A stretch of 64,000 nucleotides of DNA from Gymnopus androsaceus JB14 (taxonomy: Eukaryota > Basidiomycota > Agaricomycetes > Agaricales > Omphalotaceae), in NCBI GenBank assembly GCA_009733575.1, contig ML769383.1:434001-498000 (forward strand), read 5' to 3'. The notes under the pieces are model-generated. The model made no database searches, had not been told where the DNA came from, and saw nothing but the letters and a program-made list of their open reading frames with translations. A program made the position numbers and the translations under genes. This document shows, piece by piece, positions 61,449-64,000 of this stretch; position 1 is the first letter of the stretch, and every line of letters begins with the position of its first letter.

Positions 61449-62261
61449 CTACTCGCGGTTGTCAGTCAAGTCTCGAAAGCAGGAGGGAAATAACGCACCG
61501 CGGTGAGGTAAGATTCTGCGACGATACGGGCGCGTGCATTTAGACTGAGCTTCATCTCGCTGATCTCTCTATCCACCTCTTCCATAAATCTAAAGGATCA
61601 TCGTAGGGTCGAATGCGAAATGGAAGTGAGATTGATGCTCACTGAATGATAAAGTCTACAATCTTGTGTTTTAACATGGTCTCGGAATGGGTGTTTGTGA
61701 TTAGGAAGGAGATGTCATATCCCTGTTGCAAGCATAGTCATTGAGTAGGATCCAGCAACGACCTATGTTTGGACTCACCGGCACTGGTTTCCGCCGCAGT
61801 ACAATAAAGCTCTCCGCCCTCTGCATCATGAATCGGGTGAATTTGTGGCATAGTATCCTCTCAATCTCATCTGCTTGCTTGATCTTGATACTAAGACGGA
61901 TTGAGTTGATTGAGGGTTCGATGAGAACGCGTTCGTTCTCGTTACGCGAGATAATCAATGGATTGAGCAAGACCTCTTTGGATCCTCTGGAACGTTCTGA
62001 AATTAGACAAAGTTTCGTCGGTCAGATAGAGAGAAACTTGCGCGGCTTCAACTTCAGGCTTGTTATGTCGTTCCACGACCTAGAAAGACATTGAATAGTT
62101 GATTCTGAAAGATCAAGATGAACTTGCCTGAGAGGAAAAGTTCTCCAACGTCAAGGCCGCTGTAAGAGTAGATCTAACAGCGGCAAGATATGGTCGGAGT
62201 ACATTAGACTAGGAAAAGGTGTTAGTAGATTCAAATATAAAGTAAATCAGCGGTATACCAT
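61449..62261 (-). CDS. ARPC4: Arp2/3 complex subunit 4 (p20-ARC)
   Basis: Core subunit that joins with ARPC2 to form the Arp2/3 scaffold for branched actin. Exon 1 is only the ATG (62259-62261), immediately followed by GTATACC; exon 2 gives [27 protein letters not shown]. The next intron begins GCAAGT (GC-AG) and leads to [13 protein letters not shown]. Further blocks: [101 protein letters not shown] then [10 protein letters not shown]. The stop depends on whether the last GTGCGT...GAG intron is used (61449) or read through (61466). Confidence 0.92.
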
Positions 62262-62383
62262 TTGGTGGAAACAGAGTGAGGAGGACAGCGCCGAATATAC
62301 TTAGCTAATATGCGGGCGCTAATCAACAATGAGCTTGAAATTTTTTTAAGACACCTCTTTTGAACTTTCACGAGTCTTCCAAA

Positions 62384-63832
62384 ATGTCCATAGCTCTTGC
62401 TGCATGGTAAGTGCTCGAAATATTATGGAAACCAATTCTTACGGTCATGTAGGGGTCTTGATTTGGAGGGAGGAGAGTCTACGAAGTACACTCCTGCTCA
62501 AGATATTAAAATCACCAATGTTGCACTCGCTGATGTTCTGGCGGACGAAAAAGGGAGAACCGTCCTCAAACTTAGCATTCCACTGCTCTCTCCAGAGGAC
62601 GACGAAGATATGAACGAAGATGATGATGAACCAAAATTACAGACAGTTACTATCTGCTCGTTCACGCCTGGCAAGGTCGATACTTTTTGTTTGTTCTAAA
62701 GCTTGGCATTCAAAACTATGGATACAGATAGAGCAAGCCCACACTGAACTTATTCTTCTCGAGGATGAAGACTACAAGTTCGAGGTAGTCGGCAAAAAGT
62801 ATGATGCTCGATTCAGTGGTTCGCCCATCTCTGACGCGTTATCTTTCTCTATAGTAAAATCTCTCTGGCCGGGTACTACATTGGTGAGTCCTCTCCGCGA
62901 AAAAAACGCGTTCAAGCTTTTTGATGTGCATTCCAGACCAGGGGATGAACCAACCGCCGGATTATGATTCCGATGGATCGGAAGATGAACACGACCTTCG
63001 TTTCGTGAGCTCGGATGTTGAGATGGACCCCAACGAGTTGGACAGTGATGCTAGGTGTGTGCGGCGAAACACAATGTCAATTTCATCATTCTGACATGCC
63101 TGAGATAGTCGTTTCGAAGAAGTCGACGAGGAGGAAGAAAAGTCCCTGAAACGCCCTCGGGCTTCTGAAGCATCCACCGAAGCTGCAAAGCCACTCTCCA
63201 AGGCTGAGAAGAAAAAGAACAAAAAGCAAAAGCTTCAGGATGGTACAGCCGCAGCTTCTGGGGACGATACTCAACCAGCAAAGACGGATGATAAGAAGGA
63301 GAAGAAGGAGAAGAAAGATCATCCCGTAAAGGAACTTCCATCTGGATTGAAGATCAAGGATGCCAAGATTGGGACTGGTCCTATGGCCAAAAAGGGTCAA
63401 ACGATAGGCATGCGCTACATTGGCAAACTCGCGAATGGCAAGAAATTTGACAGTAACACGACTGGGAAACCGGTAATTGCTCCTTGTCACTCCTTTGCTA
63501 AACATCTTCTCAACTCTGCTTCAGTTCACCTTCCGTCTTGGTGCAAGTGAGGTTATTAAAGGTATGTGCATTGCATGCTCCTCATTGCTGTTCTTTGCTA
63601 AGCAAAATGTCTTGGCTGTAGGTTGGGACGAGGGCATTGCCGGAATGCAAGTGGGTGGTGAGAGAATCCTCACTGTTCCTCCTGCTCTGGGATACGGAAA
63701 AAGGGGAAGCCCTCCTGAAATACCCGGAAACGCAACTCTGATCTTTGGCGAGTATCGATATCGATATTAACTCTACTCGATTTGTTAACTGACCTGCCTT
63801 CTCCAGAGGTGAAATGTCTGTCAATTAAGTAA
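62384..63832 (+). CDS. Nucleolar FK506-binding prolyl isomerase (FPR3/FPR4-like)
   Basis: Peptidyl-prolyl isomerase acting on histones and ribosome-assembly factors in the nucleolus. A nucleoplasmin-like N-terminal domain ([36 protein letters not shown]) is joined to acidic stretches ([23 protein letters not shown]), a Lys-rich linker ([16 protein letters not shown]) and a C-terminal FKBP domain ([79 protein letters not shown]). ATG at 62384. The last intron must start at GCGAGT (GC-AG) to give IFEVK, and TAA ends at 63832. Confidence 0.9.
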
Positions 63833-64000
63833 GGGTGGTTCTCCAGGTTCAGGTCCCAAAAATATTACGCTGGTTGCGATTACATCGTTACAGTGCCAGT
63901 ACAATATCTTCTGATCTAATGTTGACAGTCTTGACTGCTTTGTGTCACTAAAAGCTTGTGTTTTGTGCCTTTTGAGTGCGGACAATGAAAATGAAAATGC
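63833..64000. other. 3' flank of the FKBP gene
   Basis: No gene. The window ends in a GAAAATGAAAATG repeat. Confidence 0.4.

Overview
This is nuclear DNA of a filamentous basidiomycete, most likely a mushroom-forming Agaricomycete. Nearly every gene is cut by several 45-60 nt GT-AG introns, genes are closely packed on both strands, and the recognisable proteins have basidiomycete character (DUF6533-type seven-helix proteins, a DUF4045/gelsolin protein, GPI-anchored Cys-rich surface proteins). No rRNA, tRNA or CRISPR was seen. Exon joins given here are read from splice signals and protein similarity, not from transcript data.

Left half (1-25.7 kb): housekeeping genes (UGP1, RPS8, LSM2, WDR83, an F-box gene, an Aro8-like aminotransferase, a PC-esterase-like membrane protein, PHO88/SND3) alternate with four paralogous minus-strand DUF6533-like membrane-protein genes (A-D) and one truncated fifth copy. 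The region grew by segmental duplication: each DUF6533 block brought 3'-end fragments of neighbouring genes with it (UGP1, aminotransferase, PHO88). Several non-autonomous DNA transposons then landed in the copies: a 477-bp hAT-type element with a perfect 8-bp target duplication, a 166-bp MITE and a 1,287-bp element that share one terminal inverted repeat (CATCAGCAA), and a 220-bp palindrome. The 1,287-bp element sits in an intron of copy D and carries a spliced, gene-like segment of unknown origin. The intact DUF6533 gene (copy B) splices to exactly 239 codons through nine exons, including an 8-nt microexon present in all four copies.

Middle (25.7-48 kb): a probable CST telomere subunit TEN1, two Ser-rich nuclear-looking proteins of unknown function, a 3-kb gene-poor stretch with exon-like fragments, RPS5, a coiled-coil protein, a tandem pair of GPI-anchored proteins, a tail-anchored SAM-domain protein and a long DUF4045/gelsolin-type actin regulator. 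The gelsolin gene is followed by a relic of its own 3' end.

Right part (48-64 kb): a GH17-like secreted glucanase, a BRE4/FUSC-type transporter, then a divergent genome-maintenance pair, NSE4 (Smc5/6 kleisin) and a Rad5/HLTF-type SNF2-RING-HIRAN translocase with an N-terminal PARP-type zinc finger. ARPC4 (Arp2/3) and a nucleolar FKBP, also divergent, close the window.

Two themes recur: partial tandem copies of gene 3' ends, and splicing oddities (GC-AG introns, ATG-only first exons, the microexon). A handful of one- or two-base frame breaks in otherwise good genes may be real or may be assembly indels; they are reported separately.
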